A DNA stretch of 64,000 nucleotides, from contig DASQFN010000103.1 in NCBI GenBank assembly GCA_035633115.1, positions 62,001 to 126,000 on the forward strand, in the 5' to 3' direction. Of this stretch, positions 45,982-55,763 are shown one piece after another. Position 1 is the stretch's first letter; the number at the start of each line of letters is the position of its first letter. Origin of the DNA: Gemmatimonadaceae bacterium. Its GTDB lineage: Bacteria > Gemmatimonadota > Gemmatimonadetes > Gemmatimonadales > Gemmatimonadaceae. The notes below the pieces were generated by a model that ran no database searches, was not told the DNA's origin, and saw only the letters and a program-made list of their open reading frames with translations. The position numbers and the translations under genes were made by a program.

Positions 45982-46233
45982 GGTCGGCCTACCTCGCCCG
46001 GTCAAGTTACCCGGATTCTTGTTGGTACCTGTCTGCTCGAGCCATCGAAAGTCGCGCAACCGCTACTGGTTGGTGGCTTTTTGCCCTCGAACTGTGGCTG
46101 AAGGTGACTGCCCGTCGTAACGATAAATGCTACATGCGCGCAACAACTGATGCGGGTCACTTTGTCGACAAATGAGCTCCTGACTGACGCTTCGCAGTCC
46201 GCCGAGCTCCCGCGCAACTAGAAGGAGATAATC

Positions 46234-47230
46234 ATGCGCACGCCTCTCAACACCCTCGTGCTCGGCCTGTTGGCAGAGCTTACTCTCGTCGGATGTGCCA
46301 AGAAAGATGAGCCGACTCCAACCGCCCAGGTTTCTGAATCGTCTTCCGCGACGGCCGTTCCGACGCAGACGTCCCCTCCGCTCGCAACCGGCGAACCCGC
46401 TTCTGCGATGGTCATCGGATTCGACGTTAACAAAGTGCCTGTCGTTACTCCCCAACTCGGCCAATTCCCGTACTTCAGGTTTCGACGAGGTATCCGACTC
46501 GGTCGGCGTGGAAACGTATTGGCCGTGGGGGCCCAGTGTCGACGATTTCAACGCCGACAGGTGGAACGACATTTTCGTCGCCGCGGGCATGAACTTCCCG
46601 TATCGATACGGAATCAACTCCGTGCTGCTGAACGAGGGCGGGCGGCGTTTTTTGCCGAGTGAATTCGTGGTCGGCGTGGAGCCGCGGCCAAAAGGTGCGA
46701 CGCAAAAGGTCTGGTTCACGCTCCATTGCAGCGGGGCTGACGCATTCAATTCCATGTGCCGAGCCTGTTCGCAGCAAGGTGCGACTACCGCCGGGTGTCA
46801 GCTCGATTCCGGAGGTCGTCTTACAATGATGGGCGCTCTCGGGACGCGATCGGCGGTCGCACTCGATCTCGACGCTGATGGGGATCTCGACATCGTCACC
46901 AACGAGTTCAACGCCAATCCGCAGGTGCTCGTCGCCGACCTCGCGCAACGACATGGGATCAGCTTCCTCAAAGTCCGCCTTCGCGGTACGCGATCGAACC
47001 GGGATGGGCTCGGCTCCGAGGTTACCGTCGTGCTACCCGACGGGCGTCGCATTCTGAAGCTCCTCGACGGAAAGTCGGGCTACCTCTCTCAGAGCAACTT
47101 GCCGCTCTACTTCGGCCTCGCGGACGCTGACCATGCTGCGGGGATCGAAGTCCGGTGGCTTGCGGGTCGACGCCAGACGGTGGCCGGCCCCATCAAGGCG
47201 GGGCAGACGATCGAGGTCGTCGAGCCCTAA
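46234..47230 (+). pseudogene. Frameshifted CRTAC/ASPIC-UnbV lipoprotein remnant
   Basis: Frame 1 starts at ATG 46234 after a perfect AAGGAG and encodes a lipoprotein signal (LVLGLLAELTLVGC) and a Pro/Thr-rich linker. Near 46470 the homology changes to another frame, which then reads in order GFDEVSDSVGVETYWPWGPS, RWNDIFVAAGMNFPYRYGINS, LDLDADGDLDIVTNEF (FG-GAP repeat) and an ASPIC/UnbV domain (RSNRDGLGSEVTVVLPDGR ... KSGYLSQSNLPLYFGL) to TAA at 47228-47230. A 1-nt gain or loss would join them. The N-terminal FG-GAP repeats of full-length proteins (600 residues) are missing, so a deletion probably occurred as well. Confidence 0.75.
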
Positions 47231-47737
47231 AGGCCATCCCGCTCCTGTCCGCCCTGGTACGCACGCTGGGTTGCGCACTCCGCCTTGCAGATTTGCGTGG
47301 TACCGAGACGGATTCCTCGAGTTCTGTCTAAACGGCAGTTGCCTGATTACACCACAGTCGGCTGCTGTTGCCGGGATTTGCGCCCGTGCTGCATTTCTAC
47401 TCGTTGACATAGTGATGGATACCACCGGCTGGCGGGTGGGTGCGCCCAACGCGCCGAAGCGGGCGACGATGCTCGTTGTAACCTTCGTGAGCGCCACGTC
47501 AGCGGCTCTCGCCGCAGGGGCTGTGATTCGGAGGGGAGTTCTTGCCAACAAGGCACAACGGTTGCCGTAACGTACCGCGACTGTATTGAACGAACACGCA
47601 GCCGCGAGGACGTCGAGGACGGGTCTGCTGACCCACGACCTTTCTCGCCCTCGCAGTCAACGAGCACCGACGTCCTCCTATTGCGCGCTGGGCAAGGGGA
47701 TCGCACTCTTGTGCAACCCCCAACTCAGGAGTCAGAC
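47231..47737. other. Non-coding stretch without a supported gene
   Basis: About 500 nt separate the frameshifted remnant from the lipoprotein gene. The open frames inside (47133-47570 on plus and its antisense) lack signal, domain and ribosome site. A TTGACA occurs near 47403, but no matching -10 element is clear. Nothing else is recognised. Confidence 0.5.
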
Positions 47738-48157
47738 ATGCGGCGCAGCTCGATCTTTGCCCTCCTCGCTGTCTCCGTAGTTGCGGCCTGTCAGCAGCAG
47801 GAAGAGCTAACACCCTCGCGTGGGCGAGTATTGATTCGGCTGCTGTGCCTCCCAACCAGTGGCCTTGAGTTCAAGCTGCTTCCGTGGCGCGTGGTAGCCG
47901 CGGAAGACTCATCGTTCACCTGGGAAATGTTGCCTGGCGGCAATGTCGATCAGGCCGTGATCGGTCCTGGCAAAACCACGTTTCCGTTCCAGGAGAGATC
48001 CTTCATCGTCACGCCGGCTACTCCGGCCCGCGCCAAGCCGGCGCCGGGAACGCTCCGCGGAACTTACAAGTATACGGTCACCGCAGTCTGCTCTCGTGAC
48101 GGAGGCAAGGTTCAAGACACCGCGGTAATCGACCCCGACATGTTCGTCCCATGGTAG
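47738..48157 (+). CDS. Small lipoprotein of unknown function
   Basis: This 139-residue protein has a lipoprotein signal (SIFALLAVSVVAAC, then QQQEELTPS). The mature part has a few beta-strand-like stretches (GRVLIRLLCLPT, FKLLPWRVV, GKTTFPFQERSFIV, GTYKYTVTAVC) and two Cys pairs that might form disulfides. ATG 47738 is preceded by AGGAG. The next gene, a Ser/Thr kinase, begins 22 nt later on the same strand, which suggests a joint transcript. No family is recognised. Confidence 0.7.
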   Translation: MRRSSIFALLAVSVVAACQQQEELTPSRGRVLIRLLCLPTSGLEFKLLPWRVVAAEDSSFTWEMLPGGNVDQAVIGPGKTTFPFQERSFIVTPATPARAKPAPGTLRGTYKYTVTAVCSRDGGKVQDTAVIDPDMFVPW

Positions 48158-48178
48158 CCTGACCAGGAATGTACAGGC

Positions 48179-50446
48179 GTGTCACCGCCTGACGAAGCCC
48201 TCGTTAACACGCCGGAATTCATCGGCCCGTACAGAGTCATCAGGGTCCTTGGTGAAGGCGGAATGGGAACGGTCTATGAGGCGGAGGAGACCGGCACATT
48301 CCGACGAAGCGTCGCGGTCAAGGTCGTGCGCTCAGGCTTCGGATCGCGTGAGGTAAGAGCGCGATTCGAGGCCGAGCGCCAGGCGCTGGCGCTCATGGAT
48401 CATCCGGGAATTGCGACAGTTTTCCAGGCCGGCGAGACGTCGCACGGCGATCCTTTTTTCGCGATGGAGTTGGTGAAGGGGCTTCCCATCGACGATTTCT
48501 GCGATTCCCGTCGCCTTTCGACGAAGGAGCGCCTGAAGCTGTTCGTTGCCGTATGCGAGGCCGTTCAGCATGCGCATCAGAAAGGAGTTATCCACCGCGA
48601 CATCAAACCATCGAACATCCTCGTCACCGAGCAGAACGGAATGCCCCAGCCGAAGATCATCGATTTCGGTATCGCCAAGGCGCTGGGGCTGAAGCTCACA
48701 GAAAAGACGATGTCCACCCTTGCGGGAACTCCCATTGGCACGGCCGCCTACATGAGCCCGGAACAGGCCGAATCATCCGGAATAGACGTCGATACGCGAA
48801 CCGACATCTACTCCCTTGGTGTGATCCTTTACCTCCTGCTCGTCGGCCGTCTTCCCGTCGAGCCGAAGGCGGATCGAATGCCCGCGTTCATTTTCCATCT
48901 TGCGTCGGGTGACGCGAACACTCCCCGGCCAAGCGCGCGCTTCAACGCACTCGCAGAATACCAGGAAGCAATCGCATCGGCGAGGCGGACGACGCCGGAG
49001 CATCTGGAGCGCGACCTCTCGGGAGATCTCGACTGGATCACCATGAAAGCGCTCGAGCCGCAGCGCGCACGCCGCTACGAGACAGCCGCAGCTTTTGCGA
49101 CAGATGTCGAGCGGTTCCTGTCGCATGAGCCGGTTGTCGCCCGGCCGCCAAGCACAGGTTATCGGCTGAGAAAATTCGTGCGGAGGAATCGAGCTGGAGT
49201 AGCAGCCGCGAGTGTCGCTGCGGCAGCGCTGACCGTGAGTGCTGTCCTCGCCACCGCCGGAATGGTAAGAGCCGTGCGCGCGGAGCGTGTCGCCGCTCAG
49301 GAGGCTGCCACGGCTGAGAAGGTAAGCGATTTTCTGGTTGAACTCTTTCGCTTCGACATGATCCCCGGGTTGATCAGACCTGACGGTAATCTAGTCACTG
49401 CTCGCGACCTGCTCGACCGCGGCGCGACAAGGTCGCTCGCCGATCTTGAGCAGCAGCCGCAACTGCAGGGCAGGATGATGCACACGATTGGAACTGCTTA
49501 TACGGCGCTCGGTCTCTACGCAGAAGCGTTGCCGCCGCTCCAGCGCGCATTGACCGCGAAGGAGCGATCCGCTGGGCCCAATGACTCCTCGGTCGCCGAA
49601 ACGGAGCTGGCAATTGGCGAGGCGCTGGCGGGCCACGGTGACGTCAAACCGGCCGAACAGCATTTCCAGCGTGCGATTTCGATCAGCAACCAAAGATTGG
49701 GCCCGAACGATCCACTCGTCGCGCGCGGTCTCGCGGGGCTTGCTCGACTACGGTTACGCGCGGGCAAGCACGCCGAGGCGGAATCGCTGTACAAGCGCGC
49801 CATTGCGATTGACGAGCAGAAACTCGAAGCCGACGCTCCGATCCTAGCGCGCCATCTCCTGGCTCTGGGCGTCGTCTATTGGGCTCAGAGACGGTACGCG
49901 GACGCAGAGCCGCTCTTTAGCCGAAGCCTGGCGATGGATGAGCGCCGACTCGGGCCGGATCATCCTGATCTTGCGCCGGCGCTCAACAATCTCGGCGGTG
50001 TCTACTGGTCGCTCGGCCGCTATCAGGACGCGCTTCCGCTCTACGAGCGGGCGAGGAAAGCGTTAGAGCGCACATGGGACTCGATGCATCCGAACATTGC
50101 GTTCATCCTCAACAACCTGGGGGAGACTTACTGGAAGCTCGGTCGATACAAGGAAGCGGAACCCTTGTTCCGGCGTGCGCTGACGATCAAAGAGGCCCGC
50201 CTACCCCCCGGAGATCCGAGCGCGGCCGTCACTCTCAACGGGCTTGCCGGAATGCTCCGCGATCAAGGGCGCTACAAGGAAGCAGAGCCTGTGTACCAGA
50301 GAGCGCTCAGGATTCGGCGTCAGGCATTGCCTCCGGGCAATGCGGACATCGCTGAAACTGTCAACGATTACGCTGCCTTGCTGCGCGCAATGGGCCGCGG
50401 AAAAGCCGCCGACACGCTTCTCGCTGAGTACAAGCTGGCCCGATAA
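48179..50446 (+). CDS. Transmembrane Ser/Thr kinase with TPR sensor region
   Basis: This 755-residue protein has an N-terminal kinase domain (residues 18-320). Its motifs are G-loop LGEGGMGTVYEAE, VAVKVV, catalytic loop VIHRDIKPSNILV, DFGIAKALG, and the activation segment ending GTAAYMSPEQAE. A juxtamembrane basic stretch and one helix near residues 340-365 (AGVAAASVAAAALTVSAVLATAGM) follow. Then come seven or eight TPRs of the kinesin-light-chain type (ALNNLGGVYWSLGRYQDALPLYERA), which would lie outside the cytoplasm. GTG start, 22 nt after the lipoprotein gene. Substrates are unknown. Confidence 0.92.
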   Translation: MSPPDEALVNTPEFIGPYRVIRVLGEGGMGTVYEAEETGTFRRSVAVKVVRSGFGSREVRARFEAERQALALMDHPGIATVFQAGETSHGDPFFAMELVKGLPIDDFCDSRRLSTKERLKLFVAVCEAVQHAHQKGVIHRDIKPSNILVTEQNGMPQPKIIDFGIAKALGLKLTEKTMSTLAGTPIGTAAYMSPEQAESSGIDVDTRTDIYSLGVILYLLLVGRLPVEPKADRMPAFIFHLASGDANTPRPSARFNALAEYQEAIASARRTTPEHLERDLSGDLDWITMKALEPQRARRYETAAAFATDVERFLSHEPVVARPPSTGYRLRKFVRRNRAGVAAASVAAAALTVSAVLATAGMVRAVRAERVAAQEAATAEKVSDFLVELFRFDMIPGLIRPDGNLVTARDLLDRGATRSLADLEQQPQLQGRMMHTIGTAYTALGLYAEALPPLQRALTAKERSAGPNDSSVAETELAIGEALAGHGDVKPAEQHFQRAISISNQRLGPNDPLVARGLAGLARLRLRAGKHAEAESLYKRAIAIDEQKLEADAPILARHLLALGVVYWAQRRYADAEPLFSRSLAMDERRLGPDHPDLAPALNNLGGVYWSLGRYQDALPLYERARKALERTWDSMHPNIAFILNNLGETYWKLGRYKEAEPLFRRALTIKEARLPPGDPSAAVTLNGLAGMLRDQGRYKEAEPVYQRALRIRRQALPPGNADIAETVNDYAALLRAMGRGKAADTLLAEYKLAR

Positions 50447-50552
50447 GCAGCGGCTACGCCAACGACCGCTTGACAGCCACGGGCACCCGCGAAACTGATC
50501 GGCTCCGCGACAGCACCGCTTTGTTCACCGAGGAGATCGGCTGTTGTTGGTA

Positions 50553-51443
<891 letters not shown>

Positions 51444-51489
51444 TTTCGCCGGCCCGCCGTGTCATGAGAGACGTACATACTATGGCTGT

Positions 51490-52752
51490 TCACGCCGCGG
51501 CGGCAATTGTCATTTCCGGACTTTCCCGCCGCGCGACGATGGTCGCTACAGCGAGATCCGCCGTCACATTGGCCACGGTCCGAGCCGCGTCGGGAAAAAC
51601 GTCGAGCGCAATCAGAATCCCGATGGCTTCGACCGGAAGTCCCACGCCCGGAAATACCGAAGCGAGCACGATCAGGCCTCCGCTCGGAATACCGGGCGCG
51701 CTGAAGCTGAGAATCACGCCCAGCGCCGCGAGTGTCACTATCTGCTCCACCGAGAGCTGAACCCCGTAGAGATGCGCGACAAACAGGGCTCCGACAACGT
51801 AGGTGGGCGGGGTCGTCACCTTGAACGTGGCAACTGCCAGGGGGAGCACAAAGCCGCTCACCGCCGGTGGCAGCCCGAGTCCGCGTTCCGCGCTGTCGAT
51901 GAGCGCAGGGAGTGACGCCAGCGATGATCGTGTGCTCACTGCGACGGCCTGCGGCGCAGACGCAGCTCTCGCGAATTCAGTCACCGACACGCGCCCAAAA
52001 ATCGCGGCGACAGGGTAGAGCAGCACCAGCACCAGAATGAATACCGAGCAGACCACAACGACATAGAATGCCATCGCGCCGGCGGCGATCGCGCCAAGTC
52101 GCGACGCCAGCGCCAGCGCAAGCACAAAGACGCCGATGGGTGCAAGAGAGATGATCCATCTGACGATGATGAGCATCGCGTCACTCACCGCTCTGAAAAA
52201 ATGAACGACGGGCGCGCGTGTATCGCTTGCGATCCGCGTGAGCGCAATGGAGAAGAGCAACGAGAAAATCACCAGCGGCAGCATGGCGCCGTCTGCCGCC
52301 GCTTTGACGGGATTCGTGGGAATCACATCCACGAGCCATTGTCCGAATGTCGGCAGCTGACGGGTGCTCAATGTCCCCGCAGTCCCAGCGGCCGATTCGG
52401 CAGCGCGCAGCGACGCGCTGGACGAGGGATCGATCTGAAGCAGCGTGAATATCGGAGGGACGATGATCACCGCGAGTGTCGCCGTCATGAGAAGCAGCAG
52501 TACGAAGCACGTCAGTGTTCGCGCGCCCATGCGTCCGATCGTGCTCATGTCGGAGACTGACGCGACGCCCACGATCAGCAGGGAAACCACGAGCGGAACT
52601 ACCGTCATGCGTATTGCGTTGACCCACAATGTTCCGAGCGGCTCCAGGAACGAAACCAGCGAGAAGAGCCTCTGATCGCCCGAAGCGGCTACGGCCATGC
52701 CGCCGATCAGGCCGAGCGCGAGCGCGATGACAACGCGTTTAGTCAGCGACAT
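51490..52752 (-). CDS. Dicarboxylate/amino acid:cation symporter (DAACS family)
   Basis: This 420-residue inner-membrane symporter is of the GltP/DctA type. Eight or so helices and two re-entrant loops are expected. The first loop motif is STRSSLASLPALI (SSxxTLP-like), and the second is LSFSAPGIPSGGLIVLASVF. DVFPDAARTVANVTADLAVATIVAR, with the substrate-binding Asp and Asn, closes the core. It takes up glutamate, aspartate or C4-dicarboxylates with Na+ or H+. The start is ATG 52750-52752; it is monocistronic by position. Confidence 0.93.
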   Translation of the reverse strand: MSLTKRVVIALALGLIGGMAVAASGDQRLFSLVSFLEPLGTLWVNAIRMTVVPLVVSLLIVGVASVSDMSTIGRMGARTLTCFVLLLLMTATLAVIIVPPIFTLLQIDPSSSASLRAAESAAGTAGTLSTRQLPTFGQWLVDVIPTNPVKAAADGAMLPLVIFSLLFSIALTRIASDTRAPVVHFFRAVSDAMLIIVRWIISLAPIGVFVLALALASRLGAIAAGAMAFYVVVVCSVFILVLVLLYPVAAIFGRVSVTEFARAASAPQAVAVSTRSSLASLPALIDSAERGLGLPPAVSGFVLPLAVATFKVTTPPTYVVGALFVAHLYGVQLSVEQIVTLAALGVILSFSAPGIPSGGLIVLASVFPGVGLPVEAIGILIALDVFPDAARTVANVTADLAVATIVARRESPEMTIAAAA

Positions 52753-52885
52753 TCGGTTCCCGTGACGATGTGGTATCTCGTGGCGCCCGACGATCAGGCC
52801 CGAACTTGCCTGCGAACGTCCGGTGTAACAAGGCGATCACGTCCGTGCCTTTGCGACCAGAGGGTGAAGGATCGATCTTACCCGC

Positions 52886-54118
52886 GTGAAAACAATGCTT
52901 TTGCGGCTGAACGTATGGCGAAGCCTGCGCGGGCTTCCACGAGATCTATGGATCCTCTCAGCCGCCACGCTGATCAATCGACTCGGAATGATGGCGATTC
53001 CGTTTCTCGTGCTCTACCTGACGCGTGAGCTTGGCTGGAGCGCTCCGATGGCGGGACTCGCGCTCGGCGTCTATGGGGCGGGGTCGATAATCGCGGCTCC
53101 AATCTCGGGGCGACTGTGCGACCGGATCGGCGGACTGCCGATCATCCGCGCGTCGCTCATCGGTGCGGGAATCATTCTGGTAATGATTCCGTTTGCCGAG
53201 TCGTTTCCGGTGGTGATTGCGCTTGTTCTCGCGTGGTCGCTTGTCAGCGAAGGGGGACGACCCGCCACACTGGCGCTCGTTGCCGACCTCGTCCCCAACG
53301 AGCAGCGCAAGCCGGCGTTCGCGCTCATTCGCCTCGCGATCAACCTCGGAATGAGCGTAGGGCCCGCGGCGGGCGGATTCATTGCCGCATATTCCTTCCG
53401 CTCGATCTTTCTCGTCAATGCGGTCGCATCGCTCGCTGCCGGCGCGTTCCTCGTGGCTGTGCCGATGAAAAGCGCGGCTCACATCCGGCATCTCGACGCC
53501 GGCTCAAACGATGCGCGCTCTGGCGCTGCACGCACGTCAGTGCTCGGAGATCGGCGCCTGCTGGTTTTCCTCTTCGCAACGTTCCTGGCGAGCGCTGTTT
53601 TCTTCCAACACGAGGGAGCGCTTCCTCTGTTCCTAGTGCAGGATCTCCATTTGTCGACGGCATTCTACGGTATGCTTTTCACGATCAACACGCTGATGAT
53701 CGTGTTCCTCGAGGTACCGCTGAACGCGGCGACAGCGCACTGGCCACACCGCTGGGCGCTTGCAGCCGGCTCGCTCCTCTTCGCTATGGGCTCCGGCTTG
53801 TTTGGATTAGCGGCTGGGCCGCAAATGATCGTGCTCGGCATCGTTGTGTGGACTTTCGGCGAGATGATGCTTTTCCCCCAGGCCTCGGCATATGTTGCCG
53901 ACATTGCGCCGCCACACCGCCGCGGCTCGTACATGGGCGCGTACTCGCTCGCCTTCAGTATCGCCTTTGCCGTCGCGCCCTGGGCGGGGACGACGGTGTT
54001 CGCTCATTTCGGGGCGACGATTCTGTGGGCGTCGGTTTTTCTCGTTGGAGTCGCGGCCACGGTGATAATGCTGCAGGTCACGAGCGAGGAGCCGGCAGAA
54101 GCAGCAGCGGCCGCGTGA
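52886..54118 (+). CDS. MFS transporter (drug/multidrug type)
   Basis: This 410-residue twelve-helix transporter has motif A (GRLCDRIGGLPIIRASLIG, between TM2 and TM3) and a conserved LARLAINLGMSVGPAAGGF-like TM5 (LIRLAINLGMSVGPAAGGFI), as in MdtH/DHA1 exporters. The C-terminal tail is Ala/Glu-rich. The start is GTG 52886 or ATG 52895; neither has a clear ribosome site. The substrate is unknown. It shares no operon with the neighbours. Confidence 0.88.
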   Translation: MKTMLLRLNVWRSLRGLPRDLWILSAATLINRLGMMAIPFLVLYLTRELGWSAPMAGLALGVYGAGSIIAAPISGRLCDRIGGLPIIRASLIGAGIILVMIPFAESFPVVIALVLAWSLVSEGGRPATLALVADLVPNEQRKPAFALIRLAINLGMSVGPAAGGFIAAYSFRSIFLVNAVASLAAGAFLVAVPMKSAAHIRHLDAGSNDARSGAARTSVLGDRRLLVFLFATFLASAVFFQHEGALPLFLVQDLHLSTAFYGMLFTINTLMIVFLEVPLNAATAHWPHRWALAAGSLLFAMGSGLFGLAAGPQMIVLGIVVWTFGEMMLFPQASAYVADIAPPHRRGSYMGAYSLAFSIAFAVAPWAGTTVFAHFGATILWASVFLVGVAATVIMLQVTSEEPAEAAAAA

Positions 54119-54123
54119 CCGCC

Positions 54124-54191
54124 GGACTGCGGTATGGCACTGCGGGCTGCGGTACTACGCTGCGGACTGCGGACTAAACGACGGACTGCGG
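54124..54191. repeat. Degenerate CTGCGG tandem repeat
   Basis: Six copies of CTGCGG occur in about 68 nt, most as (G)ACTGCGG with 3-12 nt between them. They lie between the MFS stop and the shared terminator and probably arose by slippage; they contain no reading frame. Confidence 0.6.
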
Positions 54192-54202
54192 AATATAAGA
54201 AA

Positions 54203-54227
54203 GCGAGCCGGAAAACCTCCGGCTCGC
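54203..54227. terminator. Bidirectional terminator between convergent genes
   Basis: GCGAGCCGG (54203-54211) and CCGGCTCGC (54219-54227) form a perfect 9-bp stem with a 7-nt loop. On the minus strand the stem is followed by TTTCTTAT, and AAGAAA precedes it on plus. It serves the lipoprotein gene at 54262 and probably the MFS gene too. Confidence 0.78.
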
Positions 54228-54261
54228 CTTGCACCAGTCTTTCGGCACTGCGTCAGCTGAA

Positions 54262-54693
54262 TTACCTCGTACCGCACTTCAGCGTTACGCGGTTGGCATC
54301 GCCCGGCATGTAGATGGCAAGCGCCGACGTCTTTGTATCTGCCGTGTTTCCACCCACCGCCGCGCCGATCACCTTCGTGGTCGCCTTCGACTCGGTGAAG
54401 TCATTGACGATAACTCCGTTCGCGCCGTTCTCGGCCGCCTTCTTCTTGATCTGGGCCGTGATCTGGCCGTCGGTTGTCCATACCGAGTTGCCTTCGGCGT
54501 TTATCCATGTGAGCTCGTGATAATCGTATGGGACTTCTGCGCGGCTCTTATAGACGTTGATCGCCTCGTCACATGTCGGGGCGCGGCTCATGCTCGGATT
54601 CACGTCTGTCGTCGTTGTGCGCACACCACACGCCGACGCCGTCAACGCGGCGATAACGAGCGGCAGCACCCATTTGCTGTTGTTTCTTGTCAT
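54262..54693 (-). CDS. Small lipoprotein, DUF4156-like
   Basis: This 143-residue protein has a lipoprotein signal (VLPLVIAALTASAC). The mature part (PTCDEAINVYKSRAEVPYDYHELTWINAEG, IKKKAAENGANGVIVNDFTES) follows the pattern of small lipoproteins in which a beta strand and helix carry the motif AaenGANgvi, as in RcsF- or DUF4156-like proteins. AGGAGG lies 8 nt upstream of the ATG, a strong ribosome site. It ends at the shared terminator. Function unknown. Confidence 0.78.
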   Translation of the reverse strand: MTRNNSKWVLPLVIAALTASACGVRTTTTDVNPSMSRAPTCDEAINVYKSRAEVPYDYHELTWINAEGNSVWTTDGQITAQIKKKAAENGANGVIVNDFTESKATTKVIGAAVGGNTADTKTSALAIYMPGDANRVTLKCGTR

Positions 54694-54847
54694 GGTTTCT
54701 TCCTCCTTGCTGAGTCAATGTCCCCAGAGCGTGGGGAGAACAACACCTTATTTTGCAAGTAAGGGGCCGGGACCAGCATCTCGTTAACATTAGACAATGC
54801 AGCTCGAATAGCGGGTTTAAGACTTTGACGGAGGCCGTGACAGCCGC

Positions 54848-55258
54848 ATGAAACACCGGTTTGGCGTAACGCCGCTCCTGCTGCTGCTCGTTGGCGCATC
54901 GGCGACCTGCGGGGGCTCGCTCACCGGGCCGGTAAGTCCGGGAGACTGGGGAGGGGAGCACATCGGCCTGGTTGTCGCACAAAATGGGGCCACGGTCGAG
55001 TATGACTGCGCGAGCGGTACGATCGACCAGCCGCTAATGGCCGCGAAAGGACGGTTTACGGCTGTTGGAACCCACACACGCGGGCATGGTGGTCCCGTCA
55101 GGGAGGATGAGATTCCGGACAAGCACCCCGCCCGCTACGACGGCCGAATCGACGGAGCGACCATGGTTCTCGAGGTGACGCTGATCGACAGCGGCGAGAA
55201 GCTCGGCCGTTACACCCTCGTTCGTGGTCGATCTCCTCGCGTATTCAAATGCCTGTAA
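54848..55258 (+). CDS. Small secreted protein or lipoprotein
   Basis: This 136-residue protein has a hydrophobic N-terminus (FGVTPLLLLLVGASATC, a possible lipobox). The mature part shows beta-strand stretches (HIGLVVAQNGATVEYDCASGTIDQPL, GRFTAVGTHTRGHGG, YDGRIDGATMVLEVTLIDSGE) that look like a lipocalin- or streptavidin-type barrel. GGAGG lies 13 nt upstream of the ATG. No family was recognised. The next gene has a similar design, so both could be members of one family of small barrel lipoproteins. Confidence 0.68.
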   Translation: MKHRFGVTPLLLLLVGASATCGGSLTGPVSPGDWGGEHIGLVVAQNGATVEYDCASGTIDQPLMAAKGRFTAVGTHTRGHGGPVREDEIPDKHPARYDGRIDGATMVLEVTLIDSGEKLGRYTLVRGRSPRVFKCL

Positions 55259-55318
55259 CAGGTGTGAAACGGATAGCCGGTCTGCTGAAGGCGAGGCACC
55301 AGCGTTAGTTTTACGGTC

Positions 55319-55710
55319 GTGCGGCCAACATTTCTTGCGCTTGTCGCAGCGGTAATTGCCGCGGCCGGATGTGGCCGGGAACCGACCGATCCGTCGCGCA
55401 CAGACTTCGCGGGCGTGTGGCAGTCGTTCGATCGCGATCTCTACATCTACAATATCCGCATGGTGATCATCGAGCCGCAGCCCGGCATCGTAGTGGGACA
55501 GTGGACCGCTGACGGAAGGACGGACAACCTCTGCACGCCGGGAATCCCGTGTCGGGATTCCAGCATCATTCACGGGCGCAACGAAGTGTCCCAGGTAGTG
55601 CTCGGGCTTCTCGGTGCCGGCACGTTGTGGGCGAGCGACCGAAAAGCGATCTGCTCAAGGGAATCATTCGCTCGCAAAACCAGAACTTTCACGTGACGTT
55701 CACGCGATGA
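55319..55710 (+). pseudogene. Small lipoprotein with an apparent 1-nt frameshift
   Basis: The reading starts at GTG 55319 with a lipoprotein signal (FLALVAAVIAAAGC). Up to about 55624 it reads like a small barrel (TDFAGVWQSFD, GIVVGQWTADG, VSQVVLGLLGAGT). It then turns into a short Ser/Arg tail ending at 55696. The other frame continues the expected strand pattern, VGERPKSDLLKGIIRSQNQ then NFHVTFTR, and stops at 55708-55710. The loss of one base near CACGTTGTGGG (about 55625) explains both. It could be a sequencing error, a true pseudogene or a phase-variable site; no long homopolymer is present. Confidence 0.68.
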
Positions 55711-55763
55711 CGCCGCGATGCTTCGCGGTGATCGCGCAACCCAGATAACCCGGAAGACCCTAT

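Noticed and set aside
47133-47570. Open frame after the ASPIC remnant
   Set aside because: It overlaps the pseudogene end, has no ribosome site or domain and is probably random.
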